Source: Acorus gramineus (lineage: Eukaryota; Streptophyta; Magnoliopsida; Acorales; Acoraceae). From it: a DNA stretch of 64,000 bases. Both the position numbers and the translations under genes were made by a program. The stretch is taken from the NCBI GenBank assembly GCA_030737835.1, contig CM060856.1, forward strand, positions 13,619,116 through 13,683,115, read 5' to 3'. Below are positions 23,931-37,454 of the stretch, in pieces. Under the pieces are notes generated by a model. That model worked only from the letters and a program-made list of their open reading frames with translations, was not told the DNA's origin and searched no databases. Numbering within the stretch: position 1 is the stretch's first letter; each line of letters opens with the position of its first letter.

Positions 23931-24380
23931 TAACACAAACAGGTTTAAAATATGAAAATAAGTTTAAATAACTTTTGAATATTTAGAAAACTGTTTTTTT
24001 CAAATCCATTTTCAAACAGAAAAAACTAAGATCATGAGATTTCTGTTAAAAAAATATCTAAAATCTGAGTTTTTTAAAGGCCGTGAAAAAACAGTTCTTT
24101 ACAAAATCAGTTTTGATATCAACTTTTATTTAAATTCAATTTTGTATCTATAAGTGACCATAGTAAAAAATTAAGAATAGAAAGTCAGGTGCCTCCCACA
24201 TTATTCCATTTTCTCGTCTCTTCCATCATTCCATGTTTTACGTTCTCCTTTTGATGTTGCTCCCCCTCCGTCGATGTGGCCCTCTTGACTAGTCATTTTT
24301 ATTTTTCTCTCTCTCAATCTCAACAAAAGTAATGTCCTCTAACTTAATGAAAATCTCTCTCACCCTCTAACAAAAGTAAT

Positions 24381-26114
24381 TTTTCTAGTAATTATTTAAT
24401 TTAATGAATTGAGGCTCGGTTGATATACAACATTATTTCAAATGGATTTTTTAACGAGATTTATTATGTCAATTAATAACCATTTTATCAAGGATTCAAA
24501 ATTCATAACTAGATTGTTACTCTTATCCAAATTCATTTTCTAATATTTGGTTCACGCATTAAAAAAGAATTGTTTATACACCAAAAATACCCTTATTAGC
24601 ATAATGGTATATATATTGAAAAAAAAAATGTACTATTTATTTATATCATAATTATAAAAGATGAACTAGAACCAACACAATTAAATATTTAAAATAAAAT
24701 AAAATAACCAGATATATAATTAAACTCGAAATCAAATAGTATCATAAACATAAACAAGTTGCAGGTTATACACAGTAGTAAAATATATCAACGCTGATGG
24801 CATGAGTGCATAACGATAATATCCAAAATAAAGCTAGCTTCTTTCCAGAAGAAAATAGATAAAATATTATAATTAAATATTTATTACAAAACAATTTTTT
24901 TATTATGTATGCATTACTGTAGGATTATAATGGCCATTGAAATTATATTTGGATATTCAAGGTTTTCTTTTAATCTAGAATGTTAACAAAATCCACCATA
25001 GGAAACCTACCACCAACCTGAGGGTCAACTTGAAGCTCAAAGGCCTAGTCTGGGCCCATAGGGCCTAAACCCGGCCCGTGCAGGAGACAGGCAGGGCTTG
25101 GGCTTTTAAAGTTCGGGCCCGACCCATAAATTTTTAAAAATAAATTATTATATGAGCTCAAATGAATTGAATACATGTCTTTTAATATAAAAAAATCAAA
25201 TAATAGATTAAAAAATAATCGGGTTCCTGCAAGGGCAGTGTACTAGTACTCTTGTGCCCTTTCAGCATCACCAAAAATGATAGAGATAATCCCGTGTACA
25301 GTTTTCACATGCTTACATTTTCTTAAATGCCCATAAAATGTATATTCTATTGGATTGTATTATTTCCTTTAAGTAAAAAGTAAAAATAATATTTTTCTAA
25401 TAAAATATATACCTCTATTAAAATTTGGGAGTGTGTGGTATGCAAATTAGATATATGTGTAACATGCCCTAGAATAAGAGGACTTTCAGATGGGTGAATG
25501 ATCAACGTGTGGTGTTATACAGTGTTTTTTGTTTTTTTTTTTCAGCCCCAATTCCTCGTCTAATGCGTAAAAAAAATCATCGGTGCATATATTCATATTA
25601 ACAGGTAAATACTTCGATAAGAATTTTTTACATTTTCTATAAATGCATACATACAATTTATTAGAATATATGCTTCAATTTTTATAAAAACATGTGTTAT
25701 CTCATTAGATTAGAAGCAATATATTAGTTTTAAAAAAAATTAAAATATATGTAAACTGAAATTGAGACTGGAGCCCATGAGGTAAAATTGAGCCTCCACC
25801 ATGAGCCAACGTGGTGAAGTTTGGGTTGGGTTTATATTCAGCTTCGCTTTTGGAGTTGGGTACGGTGGTATTCATATTTGGAAAATATGACGTTGAGTTT
25901 TGTTTGCAACCTCCACACCACGTGTTTTGAATATATATTTATTTGGATAATGTTATGTCCAGCTCTATTTTCAGTCTCAATTTCAGTTTACATGTGTTTT
26001 GAATTTTTTAAAAATAGTATATCTCATCTAATGAGGCACATGTTTTTATAAGCATATGTCTAACAAATGAAATGCATTCTTTATAAAAATGAACTATTAA
26101 ACTAATTCACATAT
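24381..26114. other. Gene-free AT-rich stretch, right part of unit A
   Basis: Matches 37,842-39,580 in unit B. No gene. Around 25,040-25,130 a GC-rich patch with GGGCCC, GGCCCG and GGGCTTGGGC words resembles a decayed hAT-type subterminal region; neither end could be defined. Confidence 0.65.
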
Positions 26115-26120
26115 TGTGTG

Positions 26121-26191
<71 letters not shown>
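26115..26191. repeat. (TG)n-(TA)n compound microsatellite
   Basis: A short TG run followed by about 60 bp of TA. The unit B counterpart near 39,582-39,607 is only about 25 bp. Confidence 0.95.
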
Positions 26192-26193
<2 letters not shown>

Positions 26194-27070
26194 TAAGATA
26201 GGAGAATATATTAATGCATTCTCATTAAAAAATATATATAATAATAAAATTGTTCTTGTGTAACTTATGATAAATAAGTTGTTGAAAAAAAATTAATAAA
26301 ATATAAAAAAATTTATAAAATATGAAGAAAAAAAAAAGATTTAACTAAGGCTGGAACTGACCATAGGCGATGAAGGTGGTCCGCATAGGGGCCCCTTATT
26401 CCGAAGGACCCAAAGTCTCAAATTAATTTTTTTAATTTCTTATTTATCAAGATTAATTTACTTTTTTGAATAATTTTATTTTATTCTTCAAAGCTTATCC
26501 AAATTTTATCTATTTTTTGTTTTAGTTTTATCTGTTAATATTTTATTGAGATTTCATTTAATAGAACGTTTGATTATAAAGAATAAAATTAATACACACT
26601 TTATTTTTATTTTATTTTTTAATTCTTTTGTTATTCTCATTTTTTTTGTTTCGTTATCTTCATTTATTATTTTATTTTCACTATTTTATTGGAATTTTAT
26701 TCTCTGTTTTTCCTTTTACCTAAATGTATAGATGAACATGTAATGAAGCATGTTGATTATCCAAAAAAATATTGTATTCAATCCGAATCCGTATCCAAAA
26801 TTGTAGAAAATATCCGATATCCGATAAATCCGTATCCATATTTGAGAAAATTATCGTATTTGAAATTTTTTGGATCGGATATAAATATACTTGTATCCGA
26901 TCCAAAAAATATCTGTATCTAATGAGTTATTTATTAATTTATATATCATGAATGAATTTCATAATCCAAGTCCACGGGATTAGGTTCTAGGGTAACATTA
27001 GGCTTCATATTAAGCCTAGGGTCGCCTTCAACCAAAAAAAAAAAATCTCATCACATCTCATCTTCCCAAC

Positions 27071-27390
27071 GAGGCCGGATCCAGTCAAGATTGGATCCGG
27101 TTAGTTCGGTCAGTACCGAACTGAACAACGCTTTAATTGAACTGCACCACCTATAAATCAAGCTGCACAACTAATTGTTGAATATATATTTCACTCTCTT
27201 ATTGGATCCAATTTGCTATTGGAGAAAATATGAATTTCTAAGTATCATCAGTATCCAATAAAAGAGTGAAATATATACCCAATAATTGGTTATGCAATTG
27301 GATTTATAGGTGGTGCAGTTCGATTAAAGTGTTGTCCAGTTCAGTACTGACCGAAACTGACCGGATACAGTACTGACTGAATTCGGTCTC
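27071..27390. mobile_element. Mutator-type MITE with long inverted repeats, copy A
   Basis: A 320-bp element with inverted repeats of about 140-150 bp (ends GAGGCCGGATCCAGTCA and GAGACCGAATTCAGTCA) covering nearly its whole length, flanked by a perfect 9-bp duplication CTTCCCAAC (27,062-27,070 and 27,391-27,399). Nine-base duplications with long inverted repeats are typical of Mutator-like elements. Non-coding. Present at the same place in unit B. Confidence 0.88.
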
Positions 27391-27419
27391 CTTCCCAACC
27401 TTGTGTCTAAGAACTAGAT

Positions 27420-27548
27420 GACTCCTCATCTTCTCTGTGGGCTGCGACTCCTCCTCCGAAGCTCCTCCTCATCATCTCTGCGTCTCTGGGGGCTACGACT
27501 CCTCCTCCTAAGATCCTCCTCCTCTTCTCTGTGACTCCTCCGAAGCTC
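27420..27548 (-). repeat. Minisatellite encoding Arg/Ser/Glu repeats, at the duplication junction
   Basis: Imperfect units of about 45 bp built from 'ctcctcctccgaagctcctcatcttctctg'. The minus strand reads repeated LRRRSRSPQRR and EDEE blocks, reminiscent of SR-protein tails, but a stop and the unit boundary follow and no gene context exists. The A/B duplication breakpoint falls in this array. Confidence 0.7.
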
Positions 27549-29029
27549 GTACCCTACATTTAAGACAAAAAAATTTCTGTTGAAAAATAAATAACAAAAT
27601 AAAAAATATGATAAAAATAACACTTCATTACAAAATAAAAAACATAAAAATAAAAAATCGCAATAAATCCTCAATAACTTGTACTTTATGGGCTGATTTG
27701 GCAAGGGGTTAAAGTTTGAGGATAAATTATCTTAATTTTAAAAGATAAAAAGTCTATTGATTTTGTTTTTATTCACATTTGTCAAAATTGGAATAAATTA
27801 AAAATATAGATAAATGTTATTATAACCTTTAGATAAAATAAAAAAAATTTATTTTCATTTCAAAATTGTGATAATTGTTTCCATTTTATCCTTTTTTTTT
27901 TATATCAAACGAGATAAATTGTCATCCCCCACGTATCCCATTGCCAACAAGCCCTACAAAAAAATGTTAGAGACAACTGACAACCCGGCCTTTCATAACC
28001 CGATTTATAGCATTAATATATTTTAAAGTATATGCTTTTTTTATTAACTAAAAAATATAAAGTCGATTGAATTGATTACATGACAAAATAAATATTTAGG
28101 TAATAGCTAGATTAAAAAACAGTGGGGGTTGTTGCAAGGATTATGTATGGGTGCTTTGGTATACTTTTAGATAACATTAGGATAATCCGGTCGGTATGCA
28201 GTTTTCACATGTTTATAATGTTTTTGTATATATTTCATAAAATTGTTGGTGTATACACTATTGAATTAAAAAGTTAAAAAAAAAAAACATGTTAGGTGGT
28301 AAATTAGGTCTTTAGAATAACTTTGGGTGGAAAATCGAGGTCACTTGAATCGTGACTCTCACAAGCCCCGTGGATTAAAAATCTAAGAGGCGAGGATAAT
28401 GTTATCATATATAGGCTATAGCTAGGTGCAGTGTTCTGAATTGTTTTTTTTTTTTTTTTGTGAACTTTGATAAAACCAATTTAAAAAATTATTTTAAAAG
28501 TTATCTTCGGATCATACTCATATACGCTTCTGCGGATGTTAATTATTTGTATTTTTAAAATATAATTTTTTTTTTATCAAAATACATAAACCTCAAACAG
28601 AGAATATATACCATTTTAGAATGATTTGTGAGATATTATTTTATGAGATCATCCGACAACACCGGAAAGAAAGGCTGGTGGGTGCACGTACGCTGCAGCT
28701 GGGGCTGTACATGCAGAAGAAACAGTAACACCGAAAGTTCGACATGCATGGACCATGCTTCCAGACAGAGATGGCATAATTGGACATGGACTACATTATT
28801 GGAGAATTCTAGAGTCCGACACAAATGACAAATAAGTCATGCATATATATGTGAACAAAATATATATATTCGAAATTAGGATAATATCAGGGGGACAGGG
28901 AGATATGATAGCCTCAAATAACGAAAGTTTTTAATTTTTTTAAAATTAGTAAATTTTATCCAATATGATTTGTGTTTTGCGAAAAAAAAAAAAAATTGAT
29001 TGAATTGATTCATTTCTTTGGAAAAATCT

Positions 29030-29470
29030 AAATAACCTGTAAACTATCTCAAATCCATATTACCCCTTAGCTTTTTTTAAATTCCATATAACCCCTTTAA
29101 AAACACGGTATACCAAAACTCACTATAATTTGTCGAAAATACAGAAAGCCTTCTATACATAACAATTTTACCCTTCTAGATAGACTTTAAACCTCTAATT
29201 AAGGAGAGGGGGACAAAATCGTCATTTACAAAGAATTTGTCACATTTTTAATGCATTGTAGATTGTTTTAATTTGGTATTCTATATTTTCAACTAGGATT
29301 AATCAAACAGAATACTCGCATATAATAATAGATCTCTGTTAATGAAAATTTAGCTCAATAAGCTATTTGAATTTACATAAGTATTTTCAAAGAATTATAT
29401 CAATTTTTAAAAAAGTCAAGAGGTTATATAGATTTCAGACAGTTTAGAGGAGGTTATTTGAATTTTTTTC
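29030..29470. mobile_element. Inverted-repeat MITE-like element, unit B copy
   Basis: Counterpart of 4,626-5,077, with GGAAAAATCTAAATAACC and GGTTATTTGAATTTTTTTC ends. Same position in the duplicated unit, so inserted before the duplication. Confidence 0.6.
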
Positions 29471-31720
29471 TTTTAATAAATATAAAAAAATGAGATATAT
29501 ATATCTTATATGAGAGCATCTCCAATCCTATACCCAAACTTTTACTCAAATTTAAATTTGAGTAAAAGTTACCCAAAACCTTCTTCAATCATTTACTCCT
29601 ACTCATACCAAATCAAGCTTTTACTCAAAACTTTATCCAAATCAAGGGAGACTAAAATTTTACCCAAATTTTTGACATCTCTTTTTTCTTTCATCTCCAC
29701 ATTTTCTTTTATCTCTACATTTTCTTTCAATATGACATTTTTTTTCCTTCAACTCTATCCTTAGTTCAATTATATTAGATGCATTCTCACCTCCCAAAAT
29801 TTTTATCATCTCTTGAAACTAAAAAAAAAAGAAGTGGTCTTATTTCTTAAGTCTTCATCTTTGTTTTTTAACTTCTTATTTTTACTCCAATAAAAATATT
29901 ATTTTTACCTTTTTTTTCAAAAAATTGGATGACCATAGTTTTTAAATTTAAATATCTATAAGGGAAGAAAAATTGAGTAGTAAAAATGTTAGGAAAAAAG
30001 ACTTTGAAAATGTTTATAGGAAATAATTAGAAGAAGATGTAAATTTTTAAAAAGATTTAAATAAAACACAAAGCGATGGTTAGAGACACATCATATCAAA
30101 TCAAGCTTTTACTTAAATTTTAAGTAAAATTTGAATATAAATTTGAATAAGAGTAAAAAATGGCCTAACAAGATATATATCTCACTTCAATCACTAACAA
30201 ATATATTAAAGTGTATTTAGAGCAGTGAAAAAACTCTATGTAACAACATCCAATGAAGTAATAAAACAATCCACCAAAAAAAAATAATAATAATAAAACA
30301 GCGAAGAAAGTTTGTCCTGAATCAAATGGTCCAACCTCACTGCATGTTAGACGCCATTTTAGACTTTGGATGTACTTTTTTTTATTCTCTACCAATAATA
30401 AATAAAAAAAAATCGAAAAAGTCAAAATTTGGTGTGGCCTCGTCTATTTCTGATACGCATATATGATAAAGATAAGATCGGATTACGTGCAATACGTGTT
30501 GGATCATTTATTAATCGACCTATAGGTGTTCTCTTAATTTTATTGAATTAATACGACTGAGACATTTTATTAAATTTTAAAATTAAAAAGATAAGATCGG
30601 ATTTAAATAATTAAATTATTAAACACGCATTGAATCTAATCTAATCCTTATATTATAATCTACACGCATATAGTATAATCTAATAAAATTTTGAATACTT
30701 TTTTACTTTTTTTTATCCAAACCAAAGTATGTTGATACAAATGTATTTAATTAAATGATTGATCCACGTTAATTTTCCTTATCAAATTAATTAAAGATTG
30801 TGGTTGACAGTGTAGTTCAACTATATATACAAATGAGAAATGATTGACAAGCTTCAATTCGTATGCCCCAAATAAGCCCTATAACATGGCATGGGTTGAA
30901 TTTTCAGTTATACCCTTAATTGTGATTTCTAATATTTTAAATGAAATTAATGCAGTCAGTTATTATTTCCTTCATTGGAACCACGCGTGTGGAGCATCAA
31001 ATAGCGTTTTTTATTTCCTTTTTTGACTTCTCACTTTTGAATTCCTCACATTTGAATTGTTCTTAATAATTTTTCATGTTGAATTTGCATAAATTTTTTT
31101 TTCTTAGGACTGCAGCATGATTTGATTGTTTGGAGGATTTTTTAAGCGTCTAATCTTATTGGAAAAAAAAAATTGAACATTTTGGCTATAATTGAAATGT
31201 CTGCCGGTTCAGGTGTGGTGTTTGTTTACATTGTATGTTGTATGTTTTTCAATTGTTTCATTTATTCTTTTGTTTTTTTAATGTTAATTTAATTTGGTTG
31301 TTTATGTTGTCAAATGTGATTTTTAATACGGCATATTTGTTGTTTGACAAGTGAATCTCAGTGACATATGTGTACCATGTTACAGGGAATGTAACTAACT
31401 ATTATATTGATGTTTTGTATTTTTTCGTAACTAGCTTCATCAATTCGTGAATGCAACTAACTTATTATATGGATTTTGTATTACAATCCAAGTTACATTT
31501 ACAATGTAACTACCTTTGTAACTTCAATTAATTATCATTGCTATTTTTTTGAATTTGTAAGAAATATAGAAGATTCAGTTACATGTTCCTTGGAAGGCAG
31601 TTCGAAGAAGGATTTAATTGTTTGATGTTGAGCAGCAATGTTCAGAAGCAATTGTTTTAAGTGTTGGAATGATTTATATGAATGTTGATATACGAGTCAT
31701 ATGACTTGAGTTGATAGACG

Positions 31721-32042
31721 AGTCATATCTTATGTTTATCTGAATGTTGTCGATGCTGCTGTTGTTTTTCATGAAAAACTCGAGTTTTGTAAAAAGTATC
31801 TTGATTCCTTACATGTTTCTCTCATCAATTTGCCCAATGAAAATCCTAGCTGTGATATTATTGGCGAAGAACCACTGTCATATTTAAATGTTCACTCTCC
31901 TATCAAGATTCGAAGTCAAGGACGTTATCAATCGAAAAGGAAGGCACATAAGGTTTTCAAGCCAAGGAGGAAGCAAGTGAAGAATTCTCGATGTTGTAAC
32001 ATACAAAATGATGGTGAAGATGTTGGATATGCTACCTCTTGA
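31721..32042 (+). pseudogene. FAR1/FHY3-like C-terminal fragment, copy B
   Basis: Same fragment as 7,323-7,648 but open through the position where A has a stop: it reads on from ..VVFHEKLEFCKKYLDSLH.. through PIKIRSQGRYQSKRK to a TGA at 32,040-32,042. An upstream stop in the same frame (near 31,710) and the lack of any transposase or zinc-finger region show that it too is a relic. Confidence 0.4.
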
Positions 32043-33749
32043 TTTCTTGTTTTATCCTTTATCTGTTTTTATGTTTATCGTTCCCCTAGACATGATCTTG
32101 TAAGCTTGTCTATTTGAATCGTGAACTTCTTTGCAATGTGATATTTAGTTACATTTATTTTTTTTAGTTACATTGTCCTTGTACTGAGTTATATATTTTC
32201 TGAATGTTGATTACATTTATTGCTTGAACTGAGTTACATATATCTGAATGAATAAATATGTTTGGTCTTCCTCGATATTGTACAATCTGATGAATTAAAT
32301 AAACTGATAAAAAATTTACATGACCAATACATTATCATAGTTAGTTACATTTGCTGACCACTTATATACACCACCAACTACTTAATGTGAGTTACGTTGG
32401 TTACATGTTTACATTGCCCATATCAACTACTAAGTAAAAATGGAAATACATGTAACTGAAATCTGATTACAATAATCCTTTTTCTCAGCTACATTTTAAT
32501 AACAAATATAAACAGAAGTTAATCATACATTATAGTTTTCTGTATAAAAAAATTAGTTACATTTTGTATCTATTCGAATTAAAAACAAAAAAAAACCCTA
32601 GAAAAAAAAATTTAATCACAAGATCTTCAAAAACAACAGAGTCGATTTCAAAAATACCAAAAAAGGGTTGCATAAAAAAATCAAGTACATTTTGTATCTA
32701 TTCAAATTAAAAACCAAAAAAACCATAGAAAAAAAAAATTAATCACAGGATTTTCAAAAACAACATAGTCGTTTTCAGAAATACCAATAAAAAGGTAGCA
32801 TACCCATTTTTTGTTGTAGTTGAAACCTGCAGAAGAAATCTTTTGTTTTTAGATCGTTTCTTGAAGAAAATATCAGGATTTGTTCGTCGTTTTAAACAAA
32901 AGAGGTTTTTTTTTTGGGCTCTGAATTTCGATTCAAATTATTTTTTCAAAACCCTAATTTAGATGGAATGTATTTGAATGGGCGAGAAAGAAGGTTGGGA
33001 GTGGAAAAAAACGGAAAAAGAGGTAAAATGTGAAAAGAGGGGTAGGTTTTAATTAAGGGTAATAAGGTATTTAGCTATTTTGTCATTTTACAAAAATGGT
33101 ATACACAACCAATTAGATTTTGACACATCAAGAGGCATGTGGGAGGGGCTGTGTAGCAAAGCTTTATACAAATATATTATCCTCGGTGAACTCCCAAATT
33201 TGGAGACCAAAAAAATATCCTGATTATATATACGTGTGTGTGTGTGTGTGTGTGTGGTCTCATAATTGTGTGACCTATGCATATATTTCAAAATAATTAT
33301 CTTTGAGAAAAATTCAATTTGTATATATTTTTATGTGAAAAAAGTATATATTTGCTATGAAAAATTTTATGTCGACTATGTGATGCATCTTCACTAAAGA
33401 ATTCACCATTATCTTTTCAAAATATATAATCACAACACATCACCAACACTCATCTGTATATTGTCAATCTTTTTTGGCTTGGTAAATGAAGTTTGTCATT
33501 CGTTTATAACTTCACAGGATGTGCATTAGCTCATACAAGATGGGATGGAAGGTCATGAAACATAGCAGCCCAAGATGATGGGTCTCCATCGAATTAATTT
33601 AAAGCAATTTTTTCCTTTAATGTTAAGGATGTTTAATATCTGATTTTATAATTAGCTAAAAAGAGCTATTTCTGCATGTATGGAAACAGATGTATTTTAA
33701 GGAAACAATAATACGTATTAAATCTGCTATATAATCTTATCCTAAAAAC

Positions 33750-34144
33750 CAATGTTTTAAAAAGCGCTAGGAGCTAGTCGGACGATTAAAGAGGAACTAG
33801 GGATTAATCAGCTACGCTAAGATTAATCTCGTAGCTGATTAATCGGAGATTAATCAATCACTTTTTGTAATAATAAATATAATACATATGCATATATATA
33901 TGATATATATGTAATAATTTTATACTACAAAATAATAACAAAATAACATCAAAATAAAATTAATAATATAAGCATAATACAAAAAATTAATTAATATATT
34001 TATAATATATAAGTTGACTTAATAACTTATTAGTCAACTGGAGATTAATTGAAAAAGCGGCTAAGCGCTAAACGTTGTAGGCTGAGACCGCCTAGGCCTA
34101 GACAGGGGATTAATCGGGACCTAGACGAGATTTTTAGAACATTG
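33750..34144. mobile_element. Non-autonomous hAT-type element (MITE), copy B
   Basis: Same 395-bp element and same 8-bp flanking CTAAAAAC as at 9,354-9,748, duplicated with the unit. Differs at only a few bases, for example GGGCG versus GGACG near its left end. Confidence 0.9.
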
Positions 34145-35070
34145 CTAAAAACAATACCAACCTCTTCAGTCGTTTGCAAGTTGCCCTCACAAGTACAACG
34201 ACGACAAAAAAAAAAAAAACTTGAAATAATGTTTTATCGTCTTTCCTTTTATTTTTTTATTTGAAATATTTGCTTCCCTAAATATCTGGAAAGGTTCATA
34301 TATTAGTCATCCAAGATCAATTACATCAAATTATTTTTGTTTTTTTTTTCTCTTTCTTCACTAATAATTAGATTTTAGTATTTATATATATAACATGATC
34401 TCTTCTTCGGTGTACATATGGCGAATTTTCCGTTTTATCATTCTTGTACATTTGAACTTTCCATATCAGTATATATTTTTTACTTACCAAGCAAAAAAAA
34501 AAAAAACTATTTGATCTGTCATTGGTTACTTTCCCACTTGGGTTAACATCTCAGTTTCCTGTCCACAATTAAGCGCTTCCAATGCAACATATACTAAAAA
34601 AAATAAAATACAGTGCCAAACAATTAATGATAAAAAGACGTTCATTAATCTGCAAAATCAAAACACAGCACGTACGAGCTATATATAGTACGTCTTCATG
34701 AACTTCAAGCAGCTATATAATTTGTATTTGAATATATTATATATTAATCTTGATCAAAGTGATAAATCATATTCATATCAGTTGGCCAAATTAATCAAAG
34801 TTTTTTTTTTTTTTTTGTTGAATCATTTCCTTATATATTATTATAATTTATAAGACATTCAAGAATTTGGTTGGACGATTTTTTTTTTTTAACTGAAAGT
34901 AGACATTCAAGAATTTTGTAATTCTCAACAATTTGGTTGGATGGTTGGAGTGCATGTAGCTTAACCATACCAAATTACCAATGAGCTCTGATATTTGGAG
35001 CCAGAAAAAAGTCCGGATTTTTTGTGTGACAGATAGTGAATGTGATTTGTTCATTGGTCAACCAAAAATT

Positions 35071-35139
<69 letters not shown>
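35071..35139. repeat. (AT)n-(AG)n compound microsatellite
   Basis: About 40 bp of AT followed by about 28 bp of AG. Unit A has a much shorter version at 10,672-10,700, and the third copy has 'atatatat' at 63,188-63,196, where the hairpin element begins. Confidence 0.93.
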
Positions 35140-35142
<3 letters not shown>

Positions 35143-36262
35143 GTGTGATAACAATCACTGAACATGTATCTATTGTAAATCATTAATTATCTTTTTAATA
35201 TTATCATATTGAAAATCCTGAATAATATTTTGCCAGCATTATGGGTTTTTATTGAAGCATAATTAATATATTGACAATTTGTCACCATCAGATTATTTTA
35301 AGCATGTTTTACCTTTAAAATTAAAGGTATTTAATTAATATCTGATTTTTTTATTAGCTGAAAAGTGCTATTTTTGTATGGTAAAAGAGTGATTTTATGG
35401 AAACAATACTTATATATTTAATCTGCTATATATCCTTATCCAAAATCTAAGAAAAATAAAAAATTCAGGCCAGCCTCTTGATCGTCGGTTTCAAGTGGAC
35501 TGTGACCCTCACAAGTCACAACAACACAATAAAATAACATAATAATAAAAAATTCAATAAATATCTGCAAATAGTGTTTTTTCATTATTTTAATTTATTT
35601 TTTTGAAAATATTTGCTTATTTTCTTAAGGTTTAAAAAAGATTATTCATCCAAGATCAAATACATATAAAAAAAAAAATTTCTCTTTTATCACTAAAAAT
35701 TAGATTCTAGAATTTATATAGTATGAGCTCTTCTTTGGTATACATATTAATAAATTTACGTTTTTCTTTATCAGTGGTACTGTTGCTTAATATAATAGAA
35801 TCATCTTATTTTGTAGCACAGACAATTAATTCATCTATCTTAAACAACTCAATAATTAATTAGTTGATCGATTAGGTATGTTCATATCTCAGTTTCCTGC
35901 GCTCAATTAAAGTAGTGGATAGTTACGATATTGTAAAACTGATTTTGTGTATATACTGATTTTAAAAATTATTTGATTGCACGATATGTTGTAGAACTAA
36001 TTTCTTATAAACATAAAAGATATCCAACCTCATAACTAAAAGCGAACTCAAGTACTTCAAATATAAAAGAAAAGAGAAAAAAAACGTTCATTATTTAGGA
36101 GAATGCAAACACAGCACGAGATATATAGTACGTTTTTATTTATGAACATGAAGTGGAGATTACAACACTGGTTGACATCGGGTCATCAACCCACGTTGGG
36201 AACATAAAATTAAAACACATGCAAACGAGTACGGTTTCCACTACAGAGCCTTCAGTGAGGCG

Positions 36263-36268
36263 TTTATT
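36263..36268 (-). terminator. AATAAA polyadenylation signal of peptide gene B
   Basis: AATAAA on the minus strand, 64 nt past the stop codon, same position as in copy A. Confidence 0.6.
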
Positions 36269-36331
36269 TATTAGAGAGGGAGGAAGTCCTCCACTCTGAG
36301 GACTAGTAAACACTGATAGAGCATATAGTTA

Positions 36332-36504
36332 TCAGTTCTGAGTCTGGGCCTCGGCCTCATACTCAGCCTTGGTGCAGCAATAGCAACGATGGTAGCGGCA
36401 GCAACGGTGACGGCACCCGTATGCGTCGGTTCCAACTTCCTGGGATCCCTCCACTGGAGTGGTCTCTGCTTACACATGCAGACGAAGAAATTAAGAATCC
36501 ATCC

Positions 36505-36540
<36 letters not shown>

Positions 36541-36930
36541 TAAATTAACCCATATTAATATATGGGTAGTGTTATAGTATCATTTATTTGGAAATAATAA
36601 GTTCACGTAGTATGTTTGGATCCATAATTCTACGTCCAAGTCTCGTTTATCCATAATTTTTGTTCAGTTTGTATACATAAGTTACATGTGGAGGGTATTA
36701 ATCAGTGTAGTTAGGATTTAATCTCTTGACCTCCTAGATTGGGATAGAATCCCAATAAAAATAAATGGAATCGAGTAGAACTCAATCAATGAAAAAGGAA
36801 CATTTGTTTAACTGCTATACAAGCACTCACTTGTTGGCTCTTCCTTGGGTTGCTCAGTCATCTCCCTGGCAGACACCACCAGAAGAGCAGCCAAAAGGAG
36901 ACCTAACACAATGAAAGACTTGGAAGCCAT
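36332..36930 (-). CDS. Secreted six-cysteine peptide, GRP-family-like, copy B (join 36,930-36,831 and 36,465-36,332)
   Basis: Intact second copy of the peptide gene. Exon 1 (100 nt) starts at the ATG at 36,930 and ends CAA|GTGAGT; the 365-nt intron is 12 nt longer than in A because its (AG)n run is expanded (about 36,507-36,538); exon 2 (134 nt) ends with TGA at 36,334-36,332. The 77 residues equal those of copy A except residue 40, Gly instead of Lys (GGA for AAA), just before the cysteine tail. All six cysteines, signal peptide, TATA box and poly(A) signal are retained. Both copies being open suggests a recent duplication or continued use. Function not known; secretion is inferred from the signal peptide. 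Confidence 0.85.
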
Positions 36931-37003
36931 TCTTAATTAACACTTTTAGGGGTCGAGAAGATATATGAGTGGAGGATGAGTAGAGGTGGTGCAAAATGTA
37001 GCC

Positions 37004-37013
37004 CTATTTATAG
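37004..37013 (-). promoter_or_regulatory. TATA box of peptide gene B
   Basis: CTATAAATAG on the minus strand, same spacing to the ATG as in copy A; about 250 bp of shared promoter follow upstream before the truncated Copia element begins at 37,329. Confidence 0.75.
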
Positions 37014-37328
37014 TGTGGTTTTGGGGGTTGGGAGATAGTATATACAGATATGTAGTGTACAGCATGTGGTACCAGTGAGATACAGCTCAATCTTATCGCT
37101 TCACATGGACCCCTTTTGGATTTGTTTTTGGCATAACTTTATATAATATGGTTAACAAAATACAAATTTTCTATTCTCCACGTATTCCAATCGACAACTT
37201 GCCATATTGGCAATCTTCATATCAATCAAGTCATTATTTCCAACTGAGGTTATATAATTCGATCGAGCTTGTATTGTGATTAGCTTTCTAGCCAAAAAAA
37301 TAATCCCCATGATTTCTTATCTAAATTT

Positions 37329-37454
37329 TGTTAAATGTATATATATGTTAGAGTTAAGGGTAGATTAGTCTTTTTCTTGTTTATCTTTTTGTACTATAAA
37401 TATTAGATACAAACCCTAATAATATGATTGATTCATTCTTTTCATATTCTAACA
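37329..37454 (+). repeat. 5' LTR of truncated Copia element
   Basis: 126 bp with TG...CA ends and a TATA-like CTATAAATATTAG near 37,395. It closely matches the 3' LTR at 57,642-57,766 in reverse orientation. Confidence 0.88.

Larger units (their letters stand above)
3214..27548. repeat. Tandem duplication unit A (about 24.3 kb)
   Basis: Starting at 'accctacatttaagac' (3,214), the sequence is repeated in the same orientation from 27,551, apart from 12,875-24,380, which has no counterpart in the second copy. The unit ends at 'cctccgaagctc' (27,548) and is joined directly, with two extra bases (GT), to the start of unit B. About nine differences over some 440 bp near 7,200-7,640 suggest roughly 2% divergence. 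It carries peptide gene A, a FAR1-like fragment, hAT and Mutator MITEs, and one Copia element. Confidence 0.9.

Noticed and set aside
26340..26420. 'aaggctggaactgaccataggcgatgaagg ... ggggccccttattccgaagg' as a transposon end
   Set aside because: Resembles decayed hAT-type ends, but neither a partner end nor a target duplication could be found; copied at 39,740-39,810.
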